Translations under genes and position numbers: made by a program
Shown: positions 27,477 through 36,133 of the stretch, in pieces
Layout: each line of letters starts with the position of its first letter
Position numbering within the stretch: the first letter of the stretch is position 1
Assembly: GCA_019311115.1 (NCBI GenBank)
Contig: JAFDDB010000018.1
Location: forward strand, 1 to 36,759
Direction: 5' to 3'
Source of the DNA: Deltaproteobacteria bacterium
Lineage (GTDB): Bacteria > Myxococcota_A > UBA9160 > SZUA-336
DNA: 36,759 bases
The notes under the pieces: generated by a model
Seen by the model: the letters and a program-made list of their open reading frames with translations, nothing else
What the model was told of the DNA's origin: nothing
The model's database searches: none

Positions 27477-28186
27477 TGCCGCGCCGGCTGATCGTCCACC
27501 TGGACGGCGTGGCCGCGCTGCGCGAGAGCGCGGGGCGCGCCGACCCCGACCCCGTCGCCGCGGCCGTGCTCGTCGAGCTGGGCGACGCGGAGGGGATCGC
27601 CGTGCAGCTTCGCGGCGACCGCCGCCACGTGCAGGACCGCGACGCGCGGCTGCTGCGCCAGACCGTGCGTCGCCACTTCTGTCTCGACATCGCGCCCACC
27701 GCGGAGATGCTGAAGATCGCGCTCGAGCTGCGGCCCGACGCGGTGGGGCTCGTGGCCGAGGTCGACGGCGAGCTCGGCTCGGGCGGCGGACTCGACGTGA
27801 TGACCGGGCTCGGAGAGCTCGGTGAGGTGGTGCGCGCTCTCCACGAGGGACGCATCGACGCGTCGCTCGCGATCGAGCCCGACCTCGACCAGGTCAAGGC
27901 GGCGCACCGCGTCGGCGCGCGCGGCGTCCGCATCCTGACCGACCGCTTCTGCGAGGGCGGGCCCGACCGCGCGGAGGAGCGCCAGCGCATCGGCGACAGC
28001 GTGCGGCTGGCGAGCAAGCTCGGGCTGCGCGTCGGCGTCGGCGGTGGACTCGACCTGCAGCGGCTCCAGGACCTGCGCGGCCTCGCCGAGATCCAGGACG
28101 TGCACATCGGACACGCCATCGTGTCGCGCGGCCTGCTGGTGGGACTCGAGCGCGCGGTGGCCGAGATGAGGGCCGGGATCTCCTGA
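27476..28186 (+). CDS. PdxJ homologue with substituted catalytic residues
   Basis: A 236-residue TIM-barrel protein clearly related to pyridoxine 5'-phosphate synthase: PDPVAAAVLVELGDAEGIAVQLRGDRRHVQDRDARLLRQT matches the E. coli PdxJ block closely, and GGGLDVM and VHIGHAIVSRGLLVGLERAVAEM match later blocks. The active site does not. Aligned by eye with E. coli PdxJ, His45 is Gln44, Glu72 is Asp71, His193 is Gly190, and the TTEGGLDV loop reads GSGGGLDV; the first strand NIDHIATLRNAR is HLDGVAALRESA. The phosphate-site IGHA is kept. It occupies the normal pdxJ slot between glmM and nnrD but is probably not a standard PdxJ. A new reaction or a ligand-sensing role are both possible. Confidence 0.85.
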   Translation: MPRRLIVHLDGVAALRESAGRADPDPVAAAVLVELGDAEGIAVQLRGDRRHVQDRDARLLRQTVRRHFCLDIAPTAEMLKIALELRPDAVGLVAEVDGELGSGGGLDVMTGLGELGEVVRALHEGRIDASLAIEPDLDQVKAAHRVGARGVRILTDRFCEGGPDRAEERQRIGDSVRLASKLGLRVGVGGGLDLQRLQDLRGLAEIQDVHIGHAIVSRGLLVGLERAVAEMRAGIS

Positions 28187-28199
28187 GCGGGGAAGGGCG

Positions 28200-29864
28200 G
28201 TGAACGCACGCATCCTGGACGAGCGCGGATGGCCCTGTCCGACGGGCGACGAGATGGGGCGCATCGACCGTGACGCGATCTCGCGGCTCGGCATCCCCGG
28301 GCGCGTGCTCATGGAGACCGCGGGGCGCCAGGTCGCGCAGGCCGTGCGGCTGCGTTTCCCCGCGACGCGCCGGCCGCTGATCCTCTGCGGGGGCGGCAAC
28401 AACGGAGGGGACGGCTACGTCGTGGCGCGCCTGCTGCGCGACGCCGACGATCGCGTCGAGCCCGTCGTGATGACGCTCGGAGACGCGGAGCGGCACAGCG
28501 AGGAGGCTCGCGCGAACCTCGGGCTGCTGGCGCAGGCGGAGGTCGAGGTGGTGAGGCTTCGCGACCTGAAGCCGCTCGAGCACGCGCTGGCCCGCTGCGA
28601 CCTGGTGATCGACGCGGTCTTCGGCACCGGCGTGTCGCGCGCGGTCGAGGGGCTCGCCGCCGCCGCCCTGGGCGCGGTGGCCGCCGCGGACGTGCCGGTC
28701 GTGGCAGTAGACCTGCCGTCGGGCCTCTCGAGCGAGACCGGGTCCGCCCTGGGTCCCGAGCCGCGCGCCGACCTGATCGTAACGCTGGGACTGCCGAAGC
28801 TGGGCTTGGCGGCCCGCGCGGACCTGCCCGAGATCCTCGTCGCCGACATCGGACTGCCCTGGACCTCGGTCGAGCGAGCGGGCGTCCGCCAGTTCGTGCT
28901 GACCGATCGCGCGGCCGCCCGGCGCCTGCCCGAGCGGGTCGCCGCCGGACACAAGGGCACCTTCGGCCACGTGCTGGTCGTGGCCGGCTCGCCCGGCAAG
29001 ACCGGCGCGGCGGTGCTCGCGGCGCGCGGCGCGCTGCGTTCGGGCGCGGGACTGGTGACCGTGGCCGCGCCCGAGTCGTTGAACGCGATCTTCGAGGCCA
29101 AGCTCACCGAGGCGATGACCCTGCCACTGGCGAGCGCTCCGGCGGATCCCGCGCCGGATCCTGCGGTAGACCCCGCGATAGATCCCACGGTAGATCCCAC
29201 GGTAGATCCCGACGGGACGCTCGGCGCCGGTGCCGTGCCGCTTCTGGTCGACGCGGCGCGATCGCGGGATTCGCTCGTACTGGGACCGGGCCTGGGCACC
29301 GCGCCCGGCACCGTCGAGGCGGTCGCCGCACTCCTGTCCGCGTACGAGGGAGCGGCGGTCGTCGACGCCGACGGCCTGAACGCCTTCGCCGGCCGGGCCG
29401 ACGGCCTGCGCGGGCCGGGGCCGCGGGTGCTGACCCCGCACCCGGGCGAGGCGGCCCGCCTGCTCGAGACGTCGGTCGGCGAGGTCCAGGCGGATCGCGT
29501 CGCGGCAGCGCGCCGCCTGGCCGAGCGCTCGGGCGCCGTGGTGGTGTTGAAGGGCGCGCGGACGGTGGTGTCGGACGCGGCCGGCCAGTGCGTCTGGCTG
29601 AACCCCACCGGGGGCCCCGGTCTCGCGAGTGGCGGAACCGGCGACGTGCTGGCCGGGGTGATCGGAGCGCTGCTGGCGCAGGGCTCCGCGCCCCTGGACG
29701 CGGCCGTGGCCGGCGTCTATCTCCACGGTCGCGCGGGAGATCAGGGCGGCCGCGTGGGCGGCCTCGCGAGCGAGGTGGCCGAGCGGATTCCGGCCGTCTG
29801 GCAGGCTCTCGCCCGGGTGGAGAAGACGGACGATGAGCCGTCCGGATTGCGTCGATTCCCGTAG
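28200..29864 (+). CDS. nnrD: Bifunctional NAD(P)H-hydrate epimerase / ADP-dependent dehydratase
   Basis: A 554-residue fusion that repairs hydrated NADH and NADPH. The N-terminal YjeF epimerase half (1 to about 225) has MGRIDRDAISRLGIPGRVLMETAG, CGGGNNGGDGYVVARLL and DAVFGTG. The C-terminal ribokinase-like dehydratase half has HKGTFGHVLVVAGSPGKTGA, GLGTAPGT, VDADGLNAF, LTPHPGEAARLL, KGARTVV and the catalytic NPTGGPGLASGGTGDVLAG. Residues 316-337 are an inserted tandem repeat of DPxV units within the dehydratase half. acpS, which commonly precedes nnrD in relatives, is missing. tsaE begins inside its last 32 bp. Confidence 0.95.
   Translation: MNARILDERGWPCPTGDEMGRIDRDAISRLGIPGRVLMETAGRQVAQAVRLRFPATRRPLILCGGGNNGGDGYVVARLLRDADDRVEPVVMTLGDAERHSEEARANLGLLAQAEVEVVRLRDLKPLEHALARCDLVIDAVFGTGVSRAVEGLAAAALGAVAAADVPVVAVDLPSGLSSETGSALGPEPRADLIVTLGLPKLGLAARADLPEILVADIGLPWTSVERAGVRQFVLTDRAAARRLPERVAAGHKGTFGHVLVVAGSPGKTGAAVLAARGALRSGAGLVTVAAPESLNAIFEAKLTEAMTLPLASAPADPAPDPAVDPAIDPTVDPTVDPDGTLGAGAVPLLVDAARSRDSLVLGPGLGTAPGTVEAVAALLSAYEGAAVVDADGLNAFAGRADGLRGPGPRVLTPHPGEAARLLETSVGEVQADRVAAARRLAERSGAVVVLKGARTVVSDAAGQCVWLNPTGGPGLASGGTGDVLAGVIGALLAQGSAPLDAAVAGVYLHGRAGDQGGRVGGLASEVAERIPAVWQALARVEKTDDEPSGLRRFP
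29145..29210 (+). repeat. 12-bp tandem repeats inside nnrD
   Basis: Five and a half copies of a 12-bp unit like GATCCCACGGTA, encoding DPAP-DPAV-DPAI-DPTV-DPTV-DP. The last two full copies are identical, which points to recent slippage. The frame is preserved. Confidence 0.9.
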
Positions 29865-30363
29865 CGCCGAGGAGACCCGGCGGCTGGGGTCGAGCCTCGG
29901 GCGCGCGCTGCAGGCGGGCGACGTGGTCGCCCTGTCGGGAGACCTGGGAGCGGGAAAGACCTGTCTCGTCCAGGGGATCGCGCGGGGACTCGATGTGCCG
30001 CCCGAGGTCCCGGTGACCAGCCCGACCTTCACGCTGGTGGGCGAGTACCCGGGGCGGCTGCCGCTGCGGCACGCGGACTTCTACCGCGTGGAGAGCTACG
30101 CTCGGCTGGCCGGCGCCGGGTTCGACGACCTGCTGGACGGGAAGGGCGTGCTCGTGGTCGAGTGGCCCGAGCTCTTCCCCGACGCGTTGCCCCAGGACCG
30201 GCTCGAGGTGCACATCGCCCTGCTTGCGCAGGAGGGGCCGGAGGCGGGCGGCGCGGGCGCGAGCAGCGTGGAAGGGCAGGACCCACCGCGGCGGCTCAGC
30301 GTGCTCGGGAGTGGCGAGCGCGGGCGGGCGCTGGCAGAAGAGGTACTGCGTTCATGGCGCTGA
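29833..30363 (+). CDS. tsaE: tRNA threonylcarbamoyladenosine biosynthesis ATPase TsaE
   Basis: A 176-residue P-loop protein that works with TsaB, TsaC and TsaD to make t6A37 in tRNAs reading ANN codons. Motifs: SAEETRRLGSSLGRAL, Walker A LSGDLGAGKTCLVQG, VTSPTFTLVGEY, HADFYRVES and the Walker B-like VLVVEWPE. About 40 C-terminal residues (GPEAGGAGASS onward) are Gly/Ala-rich and then charged, longer than in E. coli. The ATG lies 32 bp inside the end of nnrD, and the gene overlaps lysC by 10 bp. tsaB and tsaD are not in the window. Confidence 0.94.
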   Translation: MSRPDCVDSRSAEETRRLGSSLGRALQAGDVVALSGDLGAGKTCLVQGIARGLDVPPEVPVTSPTFTLVGEYPGRLPLRHADFYRVESYARLAGAGFDDLLDGKGVLVVEWPELFPDALPQDRLEVHIALLAQEGPEAGGAGASSVEGQDPPRRLSVLGSGERGRALAEEVLRSWR

Positions 30364-31592
30364 TCGTCCAGAAATTCGGAGGCACGTCGGTCGGAGACGT
30401 GGAGCGCATCCGCAACGTGGCGCGGCGCGTGGTGAAGACTCGCGAGCAGGGCCACGACGTCGTCGTGATCGTGTCGGCGATGGGCGGGGAGACCGACGGA
30501 CTCGTTGCCCTGGCACGCGCCATGTCGAGCGATCCGGACCCGCGCGAGTACGACGTGCTGGTCTCGACCGGCGAGCAGAAGACGATCGCGTTGCTCTCGA
30601 TGGCCATCCACGGACTCGGCTGCTCCGCGCGGTCGATGACCGGCGCGCAGCTCGGCATGCGTACCGACAGCGATCACACGCGCGCGCGCATACTCGACAT
30701 CGACGCCGCCCGGGTTCGCGCCACGCTGGACGGCGGAAGCGTGGTCGTCGTGGCCGGCTTCCAGGGCACGGATGAGGCCGGCAATATCACCACGCTCGGA
30801 CGCGGAGGCTCCGACACCTCGGCGGTCGCCGTGGCCGCCGCGCTCGAGGCCGACGTATGCGAGATCTACACCGACGTCGACGGGGTCTTCACGGCCGATC
30901 CCCACATGGTGCCGACCGCGCGCAAGCTCGCACGGATCTCGTACGACGAGATGCTCGAGATGGCGAGCCTGGGCGCCAAGGTGCTCCAGATTCGCGCCGT
31001 GAAGTTCGGCAAGCGTTACGGCGTGCCGATCCACGTGCGTTCGAGCTTTCACGAAGGCGAGGGAACCTGGGTGGTCCAGGAGGAGGACGTGATGGAACGT
31101 CTGGTGGTATCGGGAGTCACGTACAACCGCGACGAGGCGAAGGTCACGCTCTTCGGCGTGCCCGACCAGCCGGGCGTGGCCTCGCGGCTCTTCGTCCCGC
31201 TGTCGGAGGCGGGTGTGGTCGTAGACGTGATCGTCCAGAACGTGTCGAGCCAGGGACACACGGACATCACCTTCACCTGCGCGCGGGGCGACCTGAACCG
31301 CGCGCTGCCGATCGTCGAGAAGGTCCGCGCGGAACTCGACGCGGCGGGCGTCACTTCGGACGACTCGATCACGAAGGTGTCGGTCGTCGGCCTGGGCATG
31401 AAGGACCACGCGGGCGTGGCGAGCCGAATGTTCCGCGTGCTTTCCGACGAGGGCATCAACATCCAGATGATCAACACCTCCGAGATCAAGATTTCGGTCG
31501 TGGTGGGAGAGAGGTACACCGAGCTGGCGTGCCGCGCGCTGCACGACGCGTTCGGTCTCGCAGATCAGGACGCCACGGAGGAGGCTCACTGA
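30354..31592 (+). CDS. lysC: Aspartate kinase
   Basis: A 412-residue aspartokinase, first step of lysine, threonine and methionine synthesis. The start is ATG 30354 (MALIVQKFGGTSVGDVERI), with AGAAGAGG upstream. The frame is open further back, but those codons belong to tsaE out of frame. Kinase signatures: KFGGTSV, VVSTGEQ-type LVSTGEQKTIALL, GFQGTDEAGNITTLGRGGSDTSAVAVAAAL and EIYTDVDGVFTADP. Two ACT domains fill about 265-412 (VTLFGVPDQPGVASRLF and VSVVGLGMKDHAGVASRMF), so feedback control by lysine and/or threonine is expected. The length matches the monofunctional class. Confidence 0.97.
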   Translation: MALIVQKFGGTSVGDVERIRNVARRVVKTREQGHDVVVIVSAMGGETDGLVALARAMSSDPDPREYDVLVSTGEQKTIALLSMAIHGLGCSARSMTGAQLGMRTDSDHTRARILDIDAARVRATLDGGSVVVVAGFQGTDEAGNITTLGRGGSDTSAVAVAAALEADVCEIYTDVDGVFTADPHMVPTARKLARISYDEMLEMASLGAKVLQIRAVKFGKRYGVPIHVRSSFHEGEGTWVVQEEDVMERLVVSGVTYNRDEAKVTLFGVPDQPGVASRLFVPLSEAGVVVDVIVQNVSSQGHTDITFTCARGDLNRALPIVEKVRAELDAAGVTSDDSITKVSVVGLGMKDHAGVASRMFRVLSDEGINIQMINTSEIKISVVVGERYTELACRALHDAFGLADQDATEEAH

Positions 31593-32024
31593 GTGCGCGT
31601 TCCGGATCCCGCGCCCGCTCGGGGGCTCGTGTGGGCCGGCATCGCCTGCGTGGCGCTCGTCTCGACCGCCTCCACCGCGCCCCCGCCCGGCGTCGCGGTC
31701 GTCCGAGGCCCCGAGGGCCGCTGTGCGCTCGCCGAGGGCGGTGGGATCGCCTCCGACGCCGCCTGTCCCTGCGCGGAGTGGCCGGGGCGCCTGCGCCTGC
31801 TGTTCGGGGGCCGCGTTCCCCTGACGGGCTCGGTCGAGGACCTTCGGGCCGTTCCGGGAATCGGGCCGGCGCGCGCCGCCGCCATCCTGGAAGAGCGCGA
31901 GCGAGGCGGCCGCTTCGCGGACGTCGACGCGCTGGTCCGGGTCCGCGGCATCGGCGCGGCTACCGTCGAGCGCATGCGCAACTGGCTCGACTCGCGCGGT
32001 GCGTGCGCGCCGCAGGGTTTCTGA
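31593..32024 (+). CDS. ComEA-like helix-hairpin-helix protein
   Basis: A 143-residue protein starting at GTG directly after the lysC stop. An N-terminal hydrophobic stretch (about 11-28) should export or anchor it. A middle region with Cys pairs (RCALAEGGG, AACPCAEW) is not recognised. The C-terminal 60 residues are a tandem helix-hairpin-helix unit (SVEDLRAVPGIGPARAAAILEERERGGRF then VRVRGIGAATVERM) as in ComEA, the periplasmic DNA receptor of natural transformation, though such domains also occur in other DNA-binding proteins. No other competence gene is near except pilT at the far left. Confidence 0.8.
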   Translation: MRVPDPAPARGLVWAGIACVALVSTASTAPPPGVAVVRGPEGRCALAEGGGIASDAACPCAEWPGRLRLLFGGRVPLTGSVEDLRAVPGIGPARAAAILEERERGGRFADVDALVRVRGIGAATVERMRNWLDSRGACAPQGF

Positions 32025-32025
32025 C

Positions 32026-33192
32026 GTGAGCACCGCGCCCGAGAGCGCCGGCGTGCGCGGCCTGGTGGCGCGGGCGGAGCAGCGGGGCGCCGCGCTGCTG
32101 CGGACGCTGCGCCGCCAGCCCCTCTGCATCTGGCTCGAGCACACCGTCGAGGGCTTCATCCGCGACGACTGCATGGTCCGCGCCTCGTCCCTGACCTACG
32201 CGACGTCGCTGGCGATCGTGCCGTTGCTCGCGGTGGTGCTGGCGATCCTGCAGGGGGCGGGCTTCGCCGAGTACCTGCGACCCTTCCTGTTGGAGCGCGT
32301 GCCCATGCTCGACGAGCAGGCGGTCGACGGGCTGCTCGCGTACATCGACCGCGCCAACGCCCAGGCGATCGGCGGTGTCGGCTTCGCCGCGCTGCTGGTC
32401 ACGACCTGGTCGATGCTCGGTGGCATCGAGGGGTCGCTCAACCGCATCTTCGGCGTGACCACGTCGCGGGGCTACCTGAAGCGCGCAGGCGACTACCTGG
32501 GAATGGTCGTCGGCGGGGCGGTGCTCATCGTGCTGTCGATCACCGCGCAGACCGTACTCGAGTACCCGGCGCTGCTGCGCGCGGTGCTCGGCGACGAGGT
32601 GGCCGATGTCGGCGCCAGCCTCGGCCTGAAGCTCATGCCTTGGGTCCTGGTCTGGTTCGCCTTCGGGATGCTCTATGCCTGGATGCCGAACGTGCGGCTC
32701 CGCCTGCGCGAGGTGCTGCTCGGCGGCCTGCTCGGGGGAACGCTGTTCCAGTTGGTGCAGTTCGGGTACCTGGAACTCCAAGTCGGTTTCGCGCGCTACC
32801 ACGTCATCTATGGCGCGATCGCCCAGCTTCCCATCTTTCTGGTGTGGATCTACTTCTCGTGGACCGTGGCTCTCGTCGGCGGCGAGGCCGTGGCCGCGCT
32901 GCGCACGCTGCATGCGGGTGTCGAGGAGGACCTCGATCCCGCCGGCGCGTCGGGCCTCGCGCTCACCGCGCTACGCGCTGTCTACCAGGCCTTCGAGGGT
33001 GGCGGCCCGACGCCCAGCGCGAGCGACCTGGCCGTGCGGCTCGATCTGCCGACCCAGCGCGTGCGCGACGCGCTGACTCCGCTCGTGACTGCAGGCATCC
33101 TGGTCGAGCCCGAGGAGGGGCACGGCTACCTGCCCGCCAACGCGTCGCGAGTGGTCCCGCTCGAGCGGGTTCTCGACGCGCTCAGAGGCTAA
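32026..33192 (+). CDS. YihY/virulence factor BrkB family membrane protein
   Basis: A 388-residue inner-membrane protein with about six hydrophobic segments. Family hallmarks are FIRDDCMVRASSLTYATSLAIVPLLAVVLAI near the start, TTWSMLGGIEGSLNRIFGV, YAWMPNVRLRLREVLLGGLLGGTLFQ and FARYHVIYGAIAQLPIFLVWIYFSW. This family was once misnamed ribonuclease BN; its role is unsettled. After the membrane domain, about 300-388 form a cytoplasmic winged-helix-like tail (ASDLAVRLDLPTQRVRDALTPLVTAGIL), present in some members. GTG 32026, just after the previous stop, is preferred to the in-frame GTG at 31999. Confidence 0.9.
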   Translation: MSTAPESAGVRGLVARAEQRGAALLRTLRRQPLCIWLEHTVEGFIRDDCMVRASSLTYATSLAIVPLLAVVLAILQGAGFAEYLRPFLLERVPMLDEQAVDGLLAYIDRANAQAIGGVGFAALLVTTWSMLGGIEGSLNRIFGVTTSRGYLKRAGDYLGMVVGGAVLIVLSITAQTVLEYPALLRAVLGDEVADVGASLGLKLMPWVLVWFAFGMLYAWMPNVRLRLREVLLGGLLGGTLFQLVQFGYLELQVGFARYHVIYGAIAQLPIFLVWIYFSWTVALVGGEAVAALRTLHAGVEEDLDPAGASGLALTALRAVYQAFEGGGPTPSASDLAVRLDLPTQRVRDALTPLVTAGILVEPEEGHGYLPANASRVVPLERVLDALRG

Positions 33193-33205
33193 GCTCTCGG
33201 TCGCC

Positions 33206-34348
33206 ATGCCCCGCATCTACCTGGATCACAACGCCACGACGCCGGTGCGTCCCGAGGCGGTCGAGGCCATGCAGCGCGTGCTGACGCTGCACTTCGGCAA
33301 CCCGTCGAGCGCGCACTGGGCGGGCAGCGAGGCGCGCGACGAGCTCGAGAGCGCACGCGGCCAGGTGTCGTCACTGCTCGGTGTCGCGCCCGACACCGTG
33401 GTCTTCACCAGCGGCGCCACGGAGTCGAACAACACCGTACTGCGGAGCGCGGCCGCGCGGTTTCCGCGGCACGGCGACCGCATCGTGACCTGCGCCACCG
33501 AGCATCCCGCAGTGCTCGACGCCGCAGACGACTTGCGCGAACGCGGAATCGGCGTCCAGTTGTTGCCGGTCGACCGGGACGGCCGCCTCGATCCCGCGCG
33601 CTTCTCCGACGCACTCGACGACTCGGTGCTGCTGGCGTCGATCATGTGGGTCAACAACGAGACGGGAGTGATCCAGCCGGTGCCGAAGCTCGCCGCGATC
33701 GCGGCCGAGCGCGGCGTTCCCTTCCACAGCGACGCGGTACAGGCGCTCGGCAAGCTCCCGCTCGCGCTGGCCGCCCTGCCGCTCGACTTCGCGTCGTTCT
33801 CGGCCCACAAGCTCGGCGGACCCAAGGGCGTGGGCGTGCTGTACGCGCGCGAGGGCCAGCGCTTCCAGCCCCTCGTTCGCGGCGGGCCGCAGGAGCGTCG
33901 GCGCCGGCCGGGCACCGAGAACGTCCCGGGAATCGTCGGCTTCGGCGCCGCCTGCGCCGCCGCCGAGGCGGATCTCGACGAACGTTCGGGCAGGCTCGGG
34001 GCGCTCCGCGACCGACTGTGGCAGGCGATCGAGTCGAAAGTCCCCGACGCCTGGCAGAACGGCTCGGTCGAGCACCGCGTGCCGCACACCCTGAACGTCT
34101 CGTTCCCCGGCGCCGACAGCGAGGCGCTCGTCGAGGCGCTCGACCTCGAGGGGATCGCGGTGGCGTCGGGAGCCGCCTGCGCCTCGGGCTCCACGGAGCC
34201 GTCGCACGTGCTGCTCGCCATGGGCATCCCGCCCGAGCGCTCGACCTGTGCCATTCGCATGAGCCTGGGCGTGACGACGCGCGGCGACGAGATCGACCAC
34301 TTCATGTCCGTGCTGCCCGGGGTCGTCGAGCGGGTGCGCGGGGCATGA
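33206..34348 (+). CDS. Cysteine desulfurase, NifS/IscS family
   Basis: A 380-residue PLP enzyme taking sulfur from cysteine as a persulfide. Motifs: [47 protein letters not shown], the PLP Lys in [24 protein letters not shown], and the catalytic Cys325 in [20 protein letters not shown]. The stop overlaps the mnmA start (ATGA). The natural inference is that it supplies the sulfur MnmA uses for 2-thiouridine, as in the NifZ/YrvO-MnmA pairs of other bacteria. No iscU or suf genes are nearby. TAAGCT at 33190-33195 may be a -10 box of its own. Confidence 0.95.
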   Translation: MPRIYLDHNATTPVRPEAVEAMQRVLTLHFGNPSSAHWAGSEARDELESARGQVSSLLGVAPDTVVFTSGATESNNTVLRSAAARFPRHGDRIVTCATEHPAVLDAADDLRERGIGVQLLPVDRDGRLDPARFSDALDDSVLLASIMWVNNETGVIQPVPKLAAIAAERGVPFHSDAVQALGKLPLALAALPLDFASFSAHKLGGPKGVGVLYAREGQRFQPLVRGGPQERRRRPGTENVPGIVGFGAACAAAEADLDERSGRLGALRDRLWQAIESKVPDAWQNGSVEHRVPHTLNVSFPGADSEALVEALDLEGIAVASGAACASGSTEPSHVLLAMGIPPERSTCAIRMSLGVTTRGDEIDHFMSVLPGVVERVRGA

Positions 34349-35460
34349 GCGAGCGCTGGGTCGTCGCGATGAGCGGCGGCGTGGACTCCTCCGTCGCCGC
34401 GGCGCTGATCGCCGAGCGGGGCGGCGAGGTCGTGGGCATCACCATGGACCTGCGCGCCGAGTCCGGCACCGGTGCGATCTCCGCGACGGGTGCGGCAGAG
34501 TCGCTGCCCGTCGTGTCGTCGTCGAAGCGCTGCTGCGGGCTGCCCGACGCCGAGGACGCGCGCGCCGTCGCGCGCACGCTGGGGATCCGCCACTACACCG
34601 CCAACTACCGCGAGGCGTTTCGCGAGGCCGTGATCGAGCCGTTCGTCGCGGACTACGCCGCGGGCCGAACGCCCATCCCCTGCATCGCCTGCAACCGGGT
34701 GCTCAAGTTCGACCTTCTGCTGCGCCGCGCGCGCAAGCTCGGCGCGCAGGGCGTGGCCACGGGCCACTACGCCAGGCTCGCCCCGGGACCCGACGGCCGG
34801 CCATCGCTGTGGCGCGCTCGCGACCGCGACAAGGACCAGAGCTACTTCCTCTTCGACATGCCCGAGGAGGCCCTGGCGAGCGTCGAGTTCCCGCTCGGCG
34901 GCATGAGCAAGCCGCAGGTCCGCGCCGTGGCGCGCTCGCTCGGCCTGGTGACGGCCGACAAGCCCGAGAGCCAGGACATCTGCTTCATCCCCGACGGGGA
35001 CGTACGCGCCGCGCTCACACGGCTGGGCCGCGGCTCTCCGGAGCCCGGGCCGATCGTCGACCGCGAGGGCCGCGTGCTGGGCGAGCACGCGGGCGCCGCC
35101 GGCTACACGCCGGGCCAGCGCCGCGGGCTGGGCCTGGCGGACGGTCCCTGGTACGTGGTCGAGGTCCGCCCCGCGTCGAACGAGCTGGTGGTCGATCGCG
35201 CGAGCGCGCTTCGGCGCCACCGGGTGCGCATCGCCGACGCGGTCTGGCACGACGGCAAGCCGCCGCGGACTCGCGTACGCGCGCAGGTGCGGCACCGCCA
35301 CGCCGCGCAGGCGGCGCGCGTCGAGGAGGACGCGGCCGGGGCTACACTCCTCGTCTTCGACGAGCCGGTGCGGGCGCCGGCGCCCGGCCAGGCGGCCGTG
35401 GTGTACGACGAGGCCGACGAGCGCGTGCTCGGTGGAGGGTGGATCACTGGCAGCGCGTGA
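34345..35460 (+). CDS. mnmA: tRNA-specific 2-thiouridylase
   Basis: A 371-residue enzyme that thiolates U34 of tRNA-Lys, Glu and Gln. The PP-loop is [14 protein letters not shown] (SGGVDS at 10-15). The catalytic cysteines lie in [12 protein letters not shown] and [33 protein letters not shown] and [13 protein letters not shown] are all typical. The start ATG 34345 sits in the desulfurase stop. The frame is open much further upstream, but that stretch is a shadow of the desulfurase. A stretch around residues 38-60 ([20 protein letters not shown]) is low complexity and looks like an insertion near the domain start. Confidence 0.96.
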   Translation: MSERWVVAMSGGVDSSVAAALIAERGGEVVGITMDLRAESGTGAISATGAAESLPVVSSSKRCCGLPDAEDARAVARTLGIRHYTANYREAFREAVIEPFVADYAAGRTPIPCIACNRVLKFDLLLRRARKLGAQGVATGHYARLAPGPDGRPSLWRARDRDKDQSYFLFDMPEEALASVEFPLGGMSKPQVRAVARSLGLVTADKPESQDICFIPDGDVRAALTRLGRGSPEPGPIVDREGRVLGEHAGAAGYTPGQRRGLGLADGPWYVVEVRPASNELVVDRASALRRHRVRIADAVWHDGKPPRTRVRAQVRHRHAAQAARVEEDAAGATLLVFDEPVRAPAPGQAAVVYDEADERVLGGGWITGSA

Positions 35461-36133
35461 CGACGAGCCGCTCGAGGCGGTCGCGCAGCGTCTCGGCCAT
35501 CACTTCGCCCGACCGGAGCTCCTGGAGCTCGCACTCACGCACGGCTCGCGCTCGGTCGAGGGCGCGTCGCAGAGCAACGAGCGGCTCGAGTTCCTGGGCG
35601 ACGCCGTGCTCGACCTGCTGGTCTCCGAGATCCTGATGGAGGCGCACTCCCAGGCCGACGAGGGCCTGCTCTCCGAGGCGCGCGCGCGGGCGGTCAACTC
35701 CGATGCGCTGGCGGGGCGGACGCGCGCTCTCAGCCTCGAGCGCGCCGTGCGGCTCGGCCGCGGAGAGCAGAAGTCGGGCGGCCGCGACAAGCCCTCGATC
35801 CAGGCGAACGTGTTCGAGGCGGTGCTCGGCGCGATCTACCTGGACGGCGGACTCGAGGCGGCGCGTGCCTTGGTGGTGCGCGAGTTCGGCGAGGCGCTGC
35901 GCGCTCCGCCCGAGGCGGCTCGCGACCCCAAGTCACGCCTGCAGGAGCTGCTCCAGCAGCAGGGAACCTTGCCCAGCTACGCGCTCGTCTCGTCGAGCGA
36001 CTCGCCGCAGGATCCCCGCTTCGAGGTCGAGGTGCGCGTAGACGACCGCGCGATCGGAAGGGGCGAGGGCCGCTCGAAGCGCGCCGCCGAGCGCGCCGCG
36101 GCGCTGCGCGCGCTCGAGGAGCTGGCGGAGTGA
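35432..36133 (+). CDS. rnc: Ribonuclease III
   Basis: A 233-residue double-strand-specific endonuclease for rRNA and mRNA processing. The nuclease signature is [18 protein letters not shown]. The second acidic motif reads [17 protein letters not shown], so the Asp of the usual ADxxE (D114 in E. coli) is Asn126, with Glu129 kept. The C-terminal double-stranded RNA-binding domain starts near residue 165 ([14 protein letters not shown]) and ends [21 protein letters not shown]. The GTG at 35432 overlaps mnmA by 29 bp and gives the normal N-terminal length. Overlap with era (GTGA) reproduces the classic rnc-era pair. Confidence 0.95.
   Translation: MEGGSLAARDDEPLEAVAQRLGHHFARPELLELALTHGSRSVEGASQSNERLEFLGDAVLDLLVSEILMEAHSQADEGLLSEARARAVNSDALAGRTRALSLERAVRLGRGEQKSGGRDKPSIQANVFEAVLGAIYLDGGLEAARALVVREFGEALRAPPEAARDPKSRLQELLQQQGTLPSYALVSSSDSPQDPRFEVEVRVDDRAIGRGEGRSKRAAERAAALRALEELAE

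Noticed and set aside
28961-29300. Minus-strand peptide repeats (GIYRG-type and DLPWDLPW-type) opposite nnrD
   Set aside because: They are mirror translations of the DPxV-encoding DNA repeat in nnrD, not separate genes.
30096-32174. 692-residue minus-strand frame opposite lysC and neighbours
   Set aside because: Antisense shadow spanning several real genes and their junctions.
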